From Mariniflexile gromovii (GTDB lineage Bacteria; Bacteroidota; Bacteroidia; Flavobacteriales; Flavobacteriaceae), in NCBI RefSeq assembly GCF_017814435.1, contig NZ_JAGJCB010000013.1, positions 55,951 through 119,950 on the forward strand: a stretch of DNA of 64,000 nucleotides, read 5' to 3'. Both the position numbers and the translations under genes were made by a program. Shown here piece after piece: positions 1 to 8,686 of this stretch. The notes beneath the pieces were generated by a model. That model made no database searches. It had not been told where the DNA came from and was given only the letters and a program-made list of their open reading frames with translations. Position 1 is the stretch's first letter; every line of letters starts with the position of its first letter.

Positions 1-891
1 TTTTACTGCTTCAAAATGCTCGCCACGTACAATATCTTTGTTTCCTGTTGTTGTGATGATGATATCGGCATTTGGCGCAATGGTTTCTAGTTTTTTAACT
101 TCAAAACCGTCCATAGCAGCTTGTAAAGCACAGATAGGATCTATTTCTGTTACTGTCACAATACTACCGGCACCTTTAAAAGAGGCCGCGGTACCTTTAC
201 CAACATCGCCATAGCCACATACTACTACGCGTTTTCCAGCAAGCATGATATCGGTAGCACGACGAATGGCATCTACAGCAGATTCTTTACAACCGTATTT
301 GTTATCGAATTTCGATTTTGTAACCGAATCGTTTACGTTAATAGCAGGCATTGGTAAGGTTCCTTTTTTAACGCGTTCGTAAAGTCTGTGAACACCAGTT
401 GTGGTTTCTTCACTTAAACCTTTAATATCGGCAACTAATTCTGGGTAACGGTCTAAAACCATATTGGTTAAATCGCCACCATCATCAAGAATCATGTTTA
501 ATGGTTTTCTGTCTTCGCCAAAGAAAAGCGTTTGCTCAATGCACCAATCAAATTCTTCTTCGGTCATGTCTTTCCAAGCATACACCGATGTTCCTGCAGC
601 AGCAATAGCAGCAGCAGCTTGATCTTGTGTTGAGAAAATGTTGCAAGAGCTCCAAGTAACCTCAGCACCTAATGCTTGTAAGGTTTCAATAAGAACCGCT
701 GTCTGGATGGTCATGTGTAAACATCCAGCAATTCTTGCACCTTTTAATGGTTGAGAATTTCCGTATTCTTCACGTAAACTCATAAGTCCTGGCATTTCAG
801 CCTCGGCTAATTCTATTTCTTTTCGTCCCCAATCTGCAAGTGAAATATCTTTTACTTTGTGGGCTACGTAAGGAATTGTTTTTGTACTCAT
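1..891 (-). CDS. ahcY: Adenosylhomocysteinase, 5' part (runs off the window)
   Basis: This enzyme hydrolyses S-adenosylhomocysteine to adenosine and homocysteine in the methyl cycle, in the cytoplasm. The first 297 codons are present and the C-terminal third (family about 430 aa) lies beyond the window edge. The translation begins [20 protein letters not shown] and carries the substrate-domain stretch [20 protein letters not shown] and the NAD-binding loop GYGDVGKG near residue 225. The ATG at 889-891 is the family start. A TATCTTTG promoter box on the minus strand at 999-1006 would give a leader of about 100 nt. It is divergent from the phosphopantetheinyl transferase gene. Confidence 0.97.
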   Translation of the reverse strand, partial: MSTKTIPYVAHKVKDISLADWGRKEIELAEAEMPGLMSLREEYGNSQPLKGARIAGCLHMTIQTAVLIETLQALGAEVTWSSCNIFSTQDQAAAAIAAAGTSVYAWKDMTEEEFDWCIEQTLFFGEDRKPLNMILDDGGDLTNMVLDRYPELVADIKGLSEETTTGVHRLYERVKKGTLPMPAINVNDSVTKSKFDNKYGCKESAVDAIRRATDIMLAGKRVVVCGYGDVGKGTAASFKGAGSIVTVTEIDPICALQAAMDGFEVKKLETIAPNADIIITTTGNKDIVRGEHFEAVK

Positions 892-998
892 ATCAACTTT
901 TTATTTTTCTTTGTTTTATAAAAGGCAAACATCTTTGGAATCGTATTTAAAATAGTTAAATTGCTCAACAAAAAATGTTTAACCTGCCATAGGCGGTG

Positions 999-1006
999 CA
1001 AAGATA
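999..1006 (-). promoter_or_regulatory. Flavobacterial -7 box for ahcY
   Basis: Read on the minus strand this is TATCTTTG, a full match to the Bacteroidota TAnnTTTG -7 element, about 110 nt ahead of the ahcY start. The match is seen; promoter activity is inferred. Confidence 0.5.
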
Positions 1007-1029
1007 ACTAATAACTTTTACAATATTAA

Positions 1030-1656
1030 ATGCCTCTTTACAAAACTATTACTCCAAATTCAGAAACTATTGTTAAAATCTGGAAGATTACAGAATCTTT
1101 TGATGATTTAATGCAAATGGTAAACTTAAAACCCAAAAGTTTAGAGCGTGTTTTAAGTATGAAAAGCGAATTACACCAACGCGGGTTTTTAAGTGTGCGT
1201 TGTTTGTTAAAAGCTTTTGGTTATGAAGATGTCGATTTGCATTATGATGAAAATGGCAAGCCGTATTTAAATGATGGTAAATACATTTCCATTACACACT
1301 CGTTTAATTTTTCAGCGGTTATAATTAGTGATACCATTATAGGGATTGATATTGAAAAACAGCGTGATAAAATTACTGTAATTGCTCATAAATTTATTGA
1401 TTATGAATTTAATTATTTAGATAAAAACGCTTCAGATTACATTAATAAATTAACGTTAATTTGGTGCATAAAAGAATCGCTTTATAAACTATTTGCAACC
1501 CCTGGGTTAAGTTTTATACAGCATTGTTTGGTTATTCCCGTGTCGGATAATGAACAAGAAACAGTGGCTTGGATTGATTATGAAGAAAAAAAACAGCGCT
1601 ATAATATTCAATTTTTAGAATTTGAAGGGTTTACATGCGCTTATGCCATTGCTTAA
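1030..1656 (+). CDS. 4'-phosphopantetheinyl transferase superfamily protein
   Basis: It probably transfers the phosphopantetheine arm from CoA to acyl- or peptidyl-carrier proteins. The 208-aa protein has the family signatures: KPYL at 77-80 with SITHS at 87-91, the Mg-binding GIDIE at 105-109, and WCIKESLYK at 145-153. Its length fits the Sfp-type two-subdomain enzymes rather than the short AcpS. The gene abuts the next gene with no spacer (TAA directly followed by ATG), so the two are probably co-transcribed. Whether it serves fatty-acid ACP or a secondary pathway cannot be told; no synthase is near. Confidence 0.88.
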   Translation: MPLYKTITPNSETIVKIWKITESFDDLMQMVNLKPKSLERVLSMKSELHQRGFLSVRCLLKAFGYEDVDLHYDENGKPYLNDGKYISITHSFNFSAVIISDTIIGIDIEKQRDKITVIAHKFIDYEFNYLDKNASDYINKLTLIWCIKESLYKLFATPGLSFIQHCLVIPVSDNEQETVAWIDYEEKKQRYNIQFLEFEGFTCAYAIA

Positions 1657-2382
1657 ATGAAAGATATTTATTTAAATATTCAAGAGTCTGTTTCAAAAGG
1701 TGAAAAATTGTTAGCAGTTTTAATCGATCCTGACAAATTTGATATTGAAAATGCGGTAAATTTTGTTGAAAAATTAAATCAATCTGTTGCAACCTATATT
1801 TTTGTTGGAGGCAGTACCGTTGAAGAAAATGCTACAGATTTTTTAGTTTCAGAAATAAAAAAATATACTAAACTGCCTATAGTGTTATTTCCAGGTGATG
1901 TATCTCAAATTACCAACAAAGCGGATGGCTTACTTTTTTTAAGTTTAATTTCAGGAAGAAACCCTGAGTATTTAATAGGAAAACAGGTAGCATCAATTTC
2001 TAAACTAAAGCATACTACTTTAGAAGTTATACCAACAGGATATTTGTTAATTGAAAATGGCAAAGAAACAGCTGTACAACGGGTAACAGAAACACAGCCC
2101 ATGCCAAAAAATAATATCCAAAATATTATTGATACCGCCAAAGCAGGTGAGTTGTTAGGTATGAAACTTATTTATTTGGAAGCTGGAAGTGGCGCTAAAG
2201 AACCTGTAAATCCTAAAATTATTAGTTTAGTAAAACAAGAATTGAAAATTCCGTTAATAATTGGTGGTGGTATAAGAAATAAAAAACAATTAGATGAAGC
2301 TTATAGAGCTGGAGCAGATTTGGTTGTAATAGGAACTGCTTTTGAGGAAGATGAAGCTTTTTTTAAAGAATTAAAGAAGTAA
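1657..2382 (+). CDS. Geranylgeranylglyceryl/heptaprenylglyceryl phosphate synthase (PcrB-like)
   Basis: A TIM-barrel prenyltransferase that joins a polyprenyl diphosphate to glycerol-1-phosphate. The 241-aa protein shows LIDPDKFD at 22-29, FVGGSTVEE near 50, YLEAGSGA in the middle, and the phosphate-binding IIGGGIRN followed by ADLVVIGTAFEED near the C-terminus. Bacteroidota carry this archaeal-lipid-type enzyme, but chain length and role are not readable here. The start codon immediately follows the stop of the preceding transferase gene, which supports translational coupling. Confidence 0.92.
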   Translation: MKDIYLNIQESVSKGEKLLAVLIDPDKFDIENAVNFVEKLNQSVATYIFVGGSTVEENATDFLVSEIKKYTKLPIVLFPGDVSQITNKADGLLFLSLISGRNPEYLIGKQVASISKLKHTTLEVIPTGYLLIENGKETAVQRVTETQPMPKNNIQNIIDTAKAGELLGMKLIYLEAGSGAKEPVNPKIISLVKQELKIPLIIGGGIRNKKQLDEAYRAGADLVVIGTAFEEDEAFFKELKK

Positions 2383-2407
2383 ATAGTTAAGAAGGGCAGT
2401 TAAAATT

Positions 2408-3040
2408 ATGAATCAGGTTTTTGATTTTTTTTTAAATACATACAAAGACAAGGAAACCTTAGTAATTATCTTGGAAGCTATAGTTTTGGTAACAGGCGTA
2501 GCTAGCGTTTGGTATGCCAAAAAAGAGAATATTTTGGTATATCCAACAGGGTTAATTGCAACGGTAATTTCTGTCTATCTTTTGTTAAAAGACAAGCTTT
2601 ATGGCGATATGATGATAAATTTTTATTTTTCCATCATGAGCATATATGGTTGGTGGAATTGGGCTAGAACTGAAAATGATGAGAAAGTAGTTAAAATTTC
2701 CCGAACAACTCATAAAGAAAAAATTATTGGGTTGGGATTGTTTGTCTTAACAATTGGGTTCACCTATTTAGTTTATAGAATTTTTGGTAGTGAAATAACA
2801 ACATCTAACTATGTTGATATGTTTACATCAGGTATGTTTTTTACAGCCATGTGGTATATGGCAAAAAAGAAAATTGAAAATTGGACACTCTGGATTATAG
2901 CTGATATTGTTACCATTCCACTCTATGCCTATAGAGGTTGGGGCATGCTATCATTTCAATACCTTATATTTACAGTTTTAGCGGTACAAGCTTATTTTTT
3001 ATGGAAGAAAAATTTAAACAACAACCTTCAAACTGCATAA
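2408..3040 (+). CDS. pnuC: PnuC-family vitamin transporter (nicotinamide riboside or thiamine)
   Basis: An inner-membrane facilitator of 210 aa with about seven transmembrane segments and the family-typical aromatic stretch IYGWWNWAR near residue 78. PnuC proteins import nicotinamide riboside; the PnuT branch in Bacteroidota imports thiamine and is often associated with TPP-regulated TonB receptors. The next gene, which overlaps it by 40 nt, encodes a NadR-like kinase, which favours nicotinamide riboside. A TPP-riboswitch-controlled receptor lies 2.5 kb downstream on the same strand, which keeps thiamine possible. Family sure, substrate open. Confidence 0.9.
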   Translation: MNQVFDFFLNTYKDKETLVIILEAIVLVTGVASVWYAKKENILVYPTGLIATVISVYLLLKDKLYGDMMINFYFSIMSIYGWWNWARTENDEKVVKISRTTHKEKIIGLGLFVLTIGFTYLVYRIFGSEITTSNYVDMFTSGMFFTAMWYMAKKKIENWTLWIIADIVTIPLYAYRGWGMLSFQYLIFTVLAVQAYFLWKKNLNNNLQTA

Positions 3041-3567
3041 AAGTAGTGTTATTTGGACCGGAATCTACAGGAAAAACAACGCTTTCAAGGCAGTTGGCAA
3101 GACATTATAATTCGGTTTGGGTGCCAGAATATGCAAGGGAGTATCTTCAAAATAAATGGAACAACGAGCGTAAAACCTGCGAACCACATGATTTATTGCC
3201 AATTGCTAAAGGTCAGATTAAATTAGAAAACAAATTGGCACAAAAAACAGATACTATTTTAATTTGTGATACCGATTTACTAGAAACAAAAGTTTATTCT
3301 GAAGCCTATTACTTGGGCTATTGTGATCCAATACTTGAAAAATATGCCATTGAAAATACCTACGATTTATATTTTTTAACTTATATTGACACCCCGTGGG
3401 AAGCAGACGATTTAAGAGACAAACCAGAAGAGCGAGAAGCCATGTTTAAAGCTTTTGAAAATGCTTTGATTAACAACAATAGGCCTTATGTTTTATTAAA
3501 AGGCAGTATAAAAGAGCGTTTAGAAATAGCCGTAAAAGAAATTAATAAATTATTAAATAAGCAATAA
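3001..3567 (+). CDS. P-loop kinase related to the NadR ribosylnicotinamide kinase domain
   Basis: It probably phosphorylates the vitamin brought in by the adjacent PnuC-type carrier (for example nicotinamide riboside to NMN), trapping it in the cell. The 188-aa protein starts MEEKFKQQ and has a Walker A motif VVLFGPESTGKTTLSRQLA, then VPEYAREYL and LICDTDLLETKVYSE as in NadR C-terminal domains. No nucleotidylyltransferase domain is present. The ATG at 3001 is preferred over an upstream in-frame ATG at 2938, which would add residues encoded wholly inside pnuC. The 40-nt overlap with pnuC implies coupling. Confidence 0.85.
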   Translation: MEEKFKQQPSNCIKVVLFGPESTGKTTLSRQLARHYNSVWVPEYAREYLQNKWNNERKTCEPHDLLPIAKGQIKLENKLAQKTDTILICDTDLLETKVYSEAYYLGYCDPILEKYAIENTYDLYFLTYIDTPWEADDLRDKPEEREAMFKAFENALINNNRPYVLLKGSIKERLEIAVKEINKLLNKQ

Positions 3568-3568
3568 A

Positions 3569-5110
3569 ATGTTTACAGAAAAAGATATTGAGCAAATAAA
3601 AAATCATGGGTTAACTGTAGAGAAAGTTAACGATCAGATAAAATTTATTAAGTCTGGATTAGTCTTTTCAAATTTATTGGAAGCCGCCACCATAGGGAAT
3701 GGTATTTTAAGAAAAGACAAACAGCAACAAAAAGAGTTTATTGATTTTTATGAAAGCAAACGCAATCAATTGTCTGTTGTTAAGTTTGTGCCAGCTTCTG
3801 GTGCGGCATCAAGAATGTTTAAATTCTTATTTCAATTTTTAAACGAATACGACCCTAGTAAAGAAACTATAGAAGCATATTCAGAGAAAAATAAAGCGAT
3901 TTCGGTATTTCTAAATGGTTTGGAAAAATTCCCTTTTTATGAAACGGTAAGAGAAAAAGCACTTCAAACAACCCCTAATTTTGATGGTTTATCACTAGGG
4001 GAACAGTGCTTTGTGTTTGTAAAAACCATGCTAGATCCCAATCAATTGAACTATGGTTTTTACCCTAAAGGGTTATTGCCATTTCATAAGTACGATACGC
4101 ATACTTCAACCGCTTTTAAAGAACATTTGTACGAAGCCATCATGTATGCTTCATCAAATAACAAAGCAAATTTACATTTTACAATTTCAGAAGCACATAA
4201 AGAGCTGTTTAAAAAAGAGTTGGAATTAATTAAAAATGATATTGAAAAAGAAACCAAAACAGCGTTTGAAATATCGTTTTCTTATCAAAGTAAATCTACC
4301 GATACCATTGCCATAACAGCCAAAGATGAATTGTATAGAACGCCAAAAGGCGATTTATTGTTCAGGCCATCAGGTCATGGTGCTTTGGTTGAAAACTTAA
4401 ATGCCCTAGATTTTGATCTTATATTTATAAAAAACATCGATAATATTGTTGTTATGGAACAAAATATAGAGATTTCCAATTACAGAAAAATGTTAGCAGG
4501 TGTTCTTCTAAAAATACAAGCCCAAACTTTTAAATATTTGAACAGGTTGGAAGAAGATGATATTTCTGAAGATGAGATAAATAACATCGAATTATTTGCT
4601 GTTAACCGGATGAATATAAATATTGATGATGCTTATAAAGATTTTTCGCCAAATGAAAAAATTACCTATTTATTTGACAAACTTAATAGACCAATTAGAA
4701 TTTGTGGTATGGTAAAAAATGAAGGTGAACCTGGTGGAGGTCCTTTTTGGGTTAAAGACACGAATGGTAATGTGTCTCTGCAAATAGTGGAGTTTGCTCA
4801 AATTGATATTGATAACCCATCTCAAAAAAATATTGTTGAAGAAGCAACTCACTTTAATCCTACCGATTTGGTGTGCGCCGTAAGAGATTATAAAGGAAAC
4901 AAATTCAACTTAACAAAATATGTGGATCCTAAAGCGGCTTTTATGACCATTAAATCTCAAAATGGTGTAGATATTAAAGCTTTGGAGCTTCCAGGGTTGT
5001 GGAATGGTACCATGGCACATTGGAATTCTATTTTTGTTGAAACGCCAGTATCAACCTTCAATCCAGTAAAAACGGTAAACGATTTATTAAGGCCAGAACA
5101 TCAAGTCTAA
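3569..5110 (+). CDS. DUF4301 family protein
   Basis: A cytoplasmic protein of unknown function, 513 aa, almost entirely DUF4301, a Bacteroidota family. There is no signal peptide or transmembrane segment. Visible conserved-looking stretches are FVPASGAASRMFKFL near residue 72, LLFRPSGHGALVENLNALD near 255 and EGEPGGGPFWV near 388; the first and second resemble sugar-nucleotidyltransferase loops, but that is only a hint. It starts 1 nt after the kinase stop and is followed 2 nt later by arfB, so it sits within a compact operon. Confidence 0.85.
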   Translation: MFTEKDIEQIKNHGLTVEKVNDQIKFIKSGLVFSNLLEAATIGNGILRKDKQQQKEFIDFYESKRNQLSVVKFVPASGAASRMFKFLFQFLNEYDPSKETIEAYSEKNKAISVFLNGLEKFPFYETVREKALQTTPNFDGLSLGEQCFVFVKTMLDPNQLNYGFYPKGLLPFHKYDTHTSTAFKEHLYEAIMYASSNNKANLHFTISEAHKELFKKELELIKNDIEKETKTAFEISFSYQSKSTDTIAITAKDELYRTPKGDLLFRPSGHGALVENLNALDFDLIFIKNIDNIVVMEQNIEISNYRKMLAGVLLKIQAQTFKYLNRLEEDDISEDEINNIELFAVNRMNINIDDAYKDFSPNEKITYLFDKLNRPIRICGMVKNEGEPGGGPFWVKDTNGNVSLQIVEFAQIDIDNPSQKNIVEEATHFNPTDLVCAVRDYKGNKFNLTKYVDPKAAFMTIKSQNGVDIKALELPGLWNGTMAHWNSIFVETPVSTFNPVKTVNDLLRPEHQV

Positions 5111-5112
5111 TC

Positions 5113-5520
5113 ATGTTTGATAAAGATGCTTTATTACAAGAAGTAACTTTTAAAGCCATTAGAAGTTCGGGGGCGGGCGGACAGAATGTTAACAAAGTGT
5201 CTTCTAAAGTAGAGTTGGTTTTTAACTTAACAGCATCTTTAGTTTTTAATGATGAATTAAAAGAACGTCTCTTAAATAAACTTCAAAACAGGTTAACTAA
5301 AGAAGGCGTTCTTGTGTTGCAATGCGACGAAAGTAGAAGTCAGCATAAAAACAAAGAGCTTGTTATTAAACGTTTTTTAGAACTTATTCAGAACGGATTA
5401 ATAATTCCTAAAAAAAGAATTCCAACAAAAATACCAAGAGCCGTTATAAAAAAGCGCTTAAAAAGCAAGCGTAACCTGTCTGAAAAAAAGGCAACTAGAA
5501 GAAAACCAAACATCGATTGA
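5113..5520 (+). CDS. arfB: Alternative ribosome-rescue factor / peptidyl-tRNA hydrolase ArfB
   Basis: It releases peptides from ribosomes stalled without a stop codon. The 135-aa protein carries the release-factor catalytic loop SSGAGGQNVNKVSSKVEL near residue 18 and lacks codon-recognition domains. It ends in a Lys/Arg-rich tail (KKRLKSKRNLSEKKATRRK) of the kind that inserts into the mRNA channel. The length matches ArfB/YaeJ. The ATG lies 2 nt after the DUF4301 stop, so it is probably the last gene of that operon. Confidence 0.93.
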   Translation: MFDKDALLQEVTFKAIRSSGAGGQNVNKVSSKVELVFNLTASLVFNDELKERLLNKLQNRLTKEGVLVLQCDESRSQHKNKELVIKRFLELIQNGLIIPKKRIPTKIPRAVIKKRLKSKRNLSEKKATRRKPNID

Positions 5521-5540
5521 AAATAATTAACAATTGTGAA

Positions 5541-5569
5541 TTGTCAATTATTAATTGTTTCTATCTTTG
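5541..5569 (+). promoter_or_regulatory. Promoter of the TPP-controlled receptor transcript
   Basis: A TTG at 5541-5543 and TATCTTTG at 5562-5569 are separated by 18 nt, which fits the flavobacterial TTTG/TTG - 17-23 nt - TAnnTTTG promoter. The riboswitch begins within about 15 nt of the box. The match is seen; activity is inferred. Confidence 0.6.
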
Positions 5570-5574
5570 CACCG

Positions 5575-5736
5575 TTCTCGCAAAGGGGTGCTCGATTGAT
5601 TGATGATTGCCGATTAGCGATTGAAGATTAAAGAATTAAACATTCAAAAATCTAAAATCGTAAATCCAAAATCGCAAATCCATCTGGCTGAGATCATACC
5701 CAATGAACCTAGAACAGGTAATGCTGTTTAGGGATT
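5575..5736 (+). ncRNA. TPP riboswitch (THI element) with enlarged P3 arm
   Basis: The conserved THI-box parts are present in order: GGGGTGC at 5585-5591, GGCTGAGATCATACCC ending near 5701, then GAACCTAGAACAGGTAATGC and the closing TTTAGGGAT near 5734. Between the first two lies an extra arm of about 90 nt (5592-5682) rich in GATTGC/AAATCG repeats that can fold on itself. It should sense thiamine pyrophosphate and lower expression of the TonB receptor that starts 120 nt downstream. Confidence 0.93.
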
Positions 5737-5833
5737 AAAATTGAAAATTCAATGTATTACGAACGTGGTAATGCTTTGTAAAGTTCAATAAAACAATAAT
5801 TATAAACCATAAAGAATAATTACCTCTTTTTAT

Positions 5834-5855
5834 TCGATTATTAATTCATAATCGA
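5834..5855 (+). promoter_or_regulatory. Hairpin at the receptor start codon, candidate expression platform
   Basis: TCGATTAT (5834-5841) and ATAATCGA (5848-5855) form a perfect 8-bp stem with a 6-nt loop, one base before the ATG at 5857. Such a stem would hide the initiation region, so it may be the switching helix of the TPP riboswitch. The hairpin is seen; its role is inferred. Confidence 0.45.
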
Positions 5856-5856
5856 C

Positions 5857-8034
5857 ATGAAAAACATTTTTCTTTTTTTAACACTACTCGTGTTATCAGT
5901 CAGTGCAACTGCACAAAACAATCAAATTTTACAAGATTCCACTAAAACACAAAAACTAGATGAAGTTTTAGTAAATGCTGTTCGGGTGAATGCAGATTCG
6001 CCAATAACGCATTCAAATGTAACAAAGGAGCAATTGTCTAAACGCAATTTGGGGCAAGATCTTCCAGTTTTGTTAAATTATTTGCCATCAGTTGTCACCA
6101 CGAGTGATGCTGGAGCAGGTATTGGATATACTGGAATTAGAGTACGAGGTGTTAGCGGCGGTTCTACCAATGTTACCATTAATGGAATTCCTTATAACGA
6201 TGCCGAAAGTTTAGGTGCGTTTTGGGTGAATTTACAAGACTTTTCTTCTTCCATTGAAAATTTACAAGTGCAGCGTGGTGTAGGTACATCTACCAATGGT
6301 TCGGGTGCATTTGGAGCCAGTATCAATATCTTAACAGATGCCGTAAATAATGATGCTTCGGCTTCAATATCAACTAGTTTTGGAAGTTTTAATACGCTAA
6401 GAAACAACGTGAAATTTAGTACTGGTTTGCTAAATGATAAAGTTGAAATTTCTGGACGATTATCTAAAATTAAATCAGATGGTTTTATTGATAGAGCAAG
6501 TTCAGATTTGAAATCTTACTTTTTACAAGCAGCTTACAAAGATAGTAACCGACTTATTAAAGCCATTACATTTGGAGGAAAAGAGGTTACCTATCAAGCT
6601 TGGTACGGTGTAGATATTTTTACAATTGATACAGATAGAACGGTAAATATAGCAGGAACCCAAATGGATGACGCAGGAAATATTACCGGATACTATGATA
6701 ATCAAGTGGATGATTACAAACAAGATCATTATCAGTTGCATTGGAATGAACGATTTAATAACAGATTATCTTTAAACGTAGGTTTGAATTACACGTATGG
6801 AAGAGGGTTTTATGAAGAATATGTGGATGATTACTTTTATCAAAACGTTTTCTTTTCTGATGATTCGAAATTTTCGTTCCTAGGATTAGATCCAATAACT
6901 GTAGATGGAAATACGGTAGAAAGTATGGATTATGCACGTAGAAAATGGTTGGATAACGATTACTACGTTGCAAATGTTAGTTTAAATTATAAATACAATA
7001 AGTTAGATTTAATTGCTGGCGGATCATTCAATTTATATGAAGGCGATCATTTTGGTGAAATAATTTGGGCACAATATGCAGTAGATATTGATAAAGATCA
7101 TCGTTACTATTTTGCCAGTTCTCGTAAAAGTGATGCCAGTGGTTTTGCAAAAGCTACCTATCAACTCAATGATAAATTGAGCTTATATGGAGATGTGCAG
7201 TACAGAAATGTAGATTATAAAACTTCAGGAATGGCCTCAAATCGTACGGCGTTTGAAGTTGATAAAACATATAATTTCATCAATCCAAAAGTTGGAATTA
7301 GTGTAAACCTTGACGAGGAAAATAACTTATATGCATCCTATGCTAGAGCCAATAGAGAACCAAGTAGAACAGATTTTGAAAATGGTCCAGATGTAAAACC
7401 AGAACAGCTTAATGATTTTGAGTTAGGGTATAGATATAATACCAAAAACTTGAAATTCACTGCAAATGGTTATTTTATGTATTATAATGATCAGTTGGTG
7501 CTAACAGGAGCTATTGATGATGTTGGAGCGCCTATTAGAGCTAATGCAGGAGAAGGTTACCGAGCAGGGGTTGAGCTTGATGGGGTTTTAGTATTAAATG
7601 ATAAAGTTTCTTTACAAGCTAATGCTACTTTAAGTAAAAACAGAAATTTAAATAAAGGACAGTTTTTAAATGGTGAAGCTTTGGGAGAGACCGAAATAGC
7701 ATATTCCCCAAGTATTGTAAACAGTACAGTTATTAATTATGCTCCTGTTGAAAATTTACAATTGGCACTTATTAATAAATATGTTGGCAAACAACTTATG
7801 AATAATATTGGAGATAAAGACTCTAAAATAGATGCTTATAATACCTTGGATTTTAATGTTAATTATGAATTGAAACCTAAAGCAATCTTTAAGTCTATTA
7901 TAATAAATGGAATTATAAATAATATATTGGGCGCTGAGTATAATTCTAATGGTTTTGATTATGGAGGAGGATATTATGTGTATTACCCACAAGCAAAAAC
8001 CAACTTTTTAGCAGGTGTTACTTTGATGTTTTAA
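5857..8034 (+). CDS. TonB-dependent outer-membrane receptor, thiamine-type
   Basis: Outer-membrane active transporter, 725 aa. A signal peptide (MKNIFLFLTLLVLSVSATAQ) is followed by a plug domain (VLVNAVRVNADSPITHSNVT, then IRVRGVSGGSTNVTINGIPY), and a barrel rich in paired aromatic residues ends in AGVTLMF with a terminal Phe. No carboxypeptidase-like N-terminal extension or SusD partner is present, so it is not a SusC-type glycan porin. The TPP riboswitch directly upstream indicates thiamine or a thiamine precursor as cargo. A strong terminator follows at 8062-8090. Confidence 0.93.
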   Translation: MKNIFLFLTLLVLSVSATAQNNQILQDSTKTQKLDEVLVNAVRVNADSPITHSNVTKEQLSKRNLGQDLPVLLNYLPSVVTTSDAGAGIGYTGIRVRGVSGGSTNVTINGIPYNDAESLGAFWVNLQDFSSSIENLQVQRGVGTSTNGSGAFGASINILTDAVNNDASASISTSFGSFNTLRNNVKFSTGLLNDKVEISGRLSKIKSDGFIDRASSDLKSYFLQAAYKDSNRLIKAITFGGKEVTYQAWYGVDIFTIDTDRTVNIAGTQMDDAGNITGYYDNQVDDYKQDHYQLHWNERFNNRLSLNVGLNYTYGRGFYEEYVDDYFYQNVFFSDDSKFSFLGLDPITVDGNTVESMDYARRKWLDNDYYVANVSLNYKYNKLDLIAGGSFNLYEGDHFGEIIWAQYAVDIDKDHRYYFASSRKSDASGFAKATYQLNDKLSLYGDVQYRNVDYKTSGMASNRTAFEVDKTYNFINPKVGISVNLDEENNLYASYARANREPSRTDFENGPDVKPEQLNDFELGYRYNTKNLKFTANGYFMYYNDQLVLTGAIDDVGAPIRANAGEGYRAGVELDGVLVLNDKVSLQANATLSKNRNLNKGQFLNGEALGETEIAYSPSIVNSTVINYAPVENLQLALINKYVGKQLMNNIGDKDSKIDAYNTLDFNVNYELKPKAIFKSIIINGIINNILGAEYNSNGFDYGGGYYVYYPQAKTNFLAGVTLMF

Positions 8035-8061
8035 CTTTTTGCCTCAAATTCAAGTTTATTA

Positions 8062-8090
8062 AAGCGGCTCTTTTTAGGGTCGCTTTTTTA
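8062..8090 (+). terminator. Rho-independent terminator of the TonB receptor gene
   Basis: AAGCGGCTC (8062-8070) pairs with GGGTCGCTT (8077-8085) around a 6-nt loop and runs into six Ts. It overlaps the stop codon of the convergent lipoprotein gene. Confidence 0.85.
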
Positions 8091-8525
8091 ATTGTTATAA
8101 ATTCTAATAATAGAGCCCGAAATTTCAACCCTATAGCGAATTAAGGGATAAGAGCCGGTAGTGCCTTCCCTTTTAACGCCATTTAGCAAATCATAAGAAT
8201 TGCCGTCATCGCAATTACAAGAGGCAATAAAACCTTCAACACTTAGTTTAGAACAGGTGCTTATTTGGTGGTTTGGGTCTGTAATTTCAAAAGCATTATA
8301 ATTACTGCCCCCTGCGTAAAAAAGCACCACGCCATTAATACCATACGGACTATTCAAAACAATAGAATTGTTAGGGAATTTTAAGTGACTATATTGAGGT
8401 AAATTGGTATTAATTAAGCTTCCTGTGTTAAATTGGTAATTTGGTAAATAAGGATTTTGAGTTACATTGTCTGAACTACAAGCAGTTAATAGCCCGAAAC
8501 AAATTATATATAAAAAGGATTTCAT
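8088..8525 (-). CDS. Lipoprotein with a Rieske-like fold lacking the cluster histidines
   Basis: Predicted envelope lipoprotein of 145 aa. The signal MKSFLYIICFGLLTACSSD has a lipobox ending at Cys. The C-terminal half reads CSKLSVEGFIASCNCDDGNS followed by YDLLNGVKREGTTGSYPLIR and YRVEISGSIIRI. This is the order of a Rieske ferredoxin domain, but the two His ligands (normally CxH and CxxH) are replaced by Lys and Asp, so a [2Fe-2S] centre in the usual form is unlikely. The ATG at 8525 is chosen over 8549 because it starts the lipoprotein signal directly. Function unknown. Confidence 0.7.
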   Translation of the reverse strand: MKSFLYIICFGLLTACSSDNVTQNPYLPNYQFNTGSLINTNLPQYSHLKFPNNSIVLNSPYGINGVVLFYAGGSNYNAFEITDPNHQISTCSKLSVEGFIASCNCDDGNSYDLLNGVKREGTTGSYPLIRYRVEISGSIIRIYNN

Positions 8526-8672
8526 ATTTAAGTATATCATAATTTTCAATTTACAACATTAAGCAAAAAGAGCTAAATATTTAATATATTTTTCTCTTAA
8601 CATTCTAATTTTTATTTAACTAAAAGGGGAAGTACTTTGTAAAGTATTCATAAATATTTGACTAAAATTTTG

Positions 8673-8680
8673 TATTTTTG
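8673..8680 (+). promoter_or_regulatory. -7 promoter box of greA
   Basis: TATTTTTG matches TAnnTTTG and lies about 100 nt ahead of the greA start. No clear -33 element is seen at the usual distance. The predicted start point falls at the foot of the terminator-like hairpin at 8687-8711. Confidence 0.45.
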
Positions 8681-8686
8681 TTATTC

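Noticed and set aside
892..998. Possible SAH or SAM riboswitch in the ahcY leader
   Set aside because: I could not see the conserved core of any known SAM or SAH riboswitch in the leader.
2938..3000. Upstream start for the NadR-like kinase
   Set aside because: The extra 21 residues would be encoded within pnuC and precede the natural start just before the P-loop domain.
5521..5857. Small coding gene in the gap before the TonB receptor
   Set aside because: The gap is explained by promoter, TPP riboswitch and start-codon hairpin; no frame has coding character.
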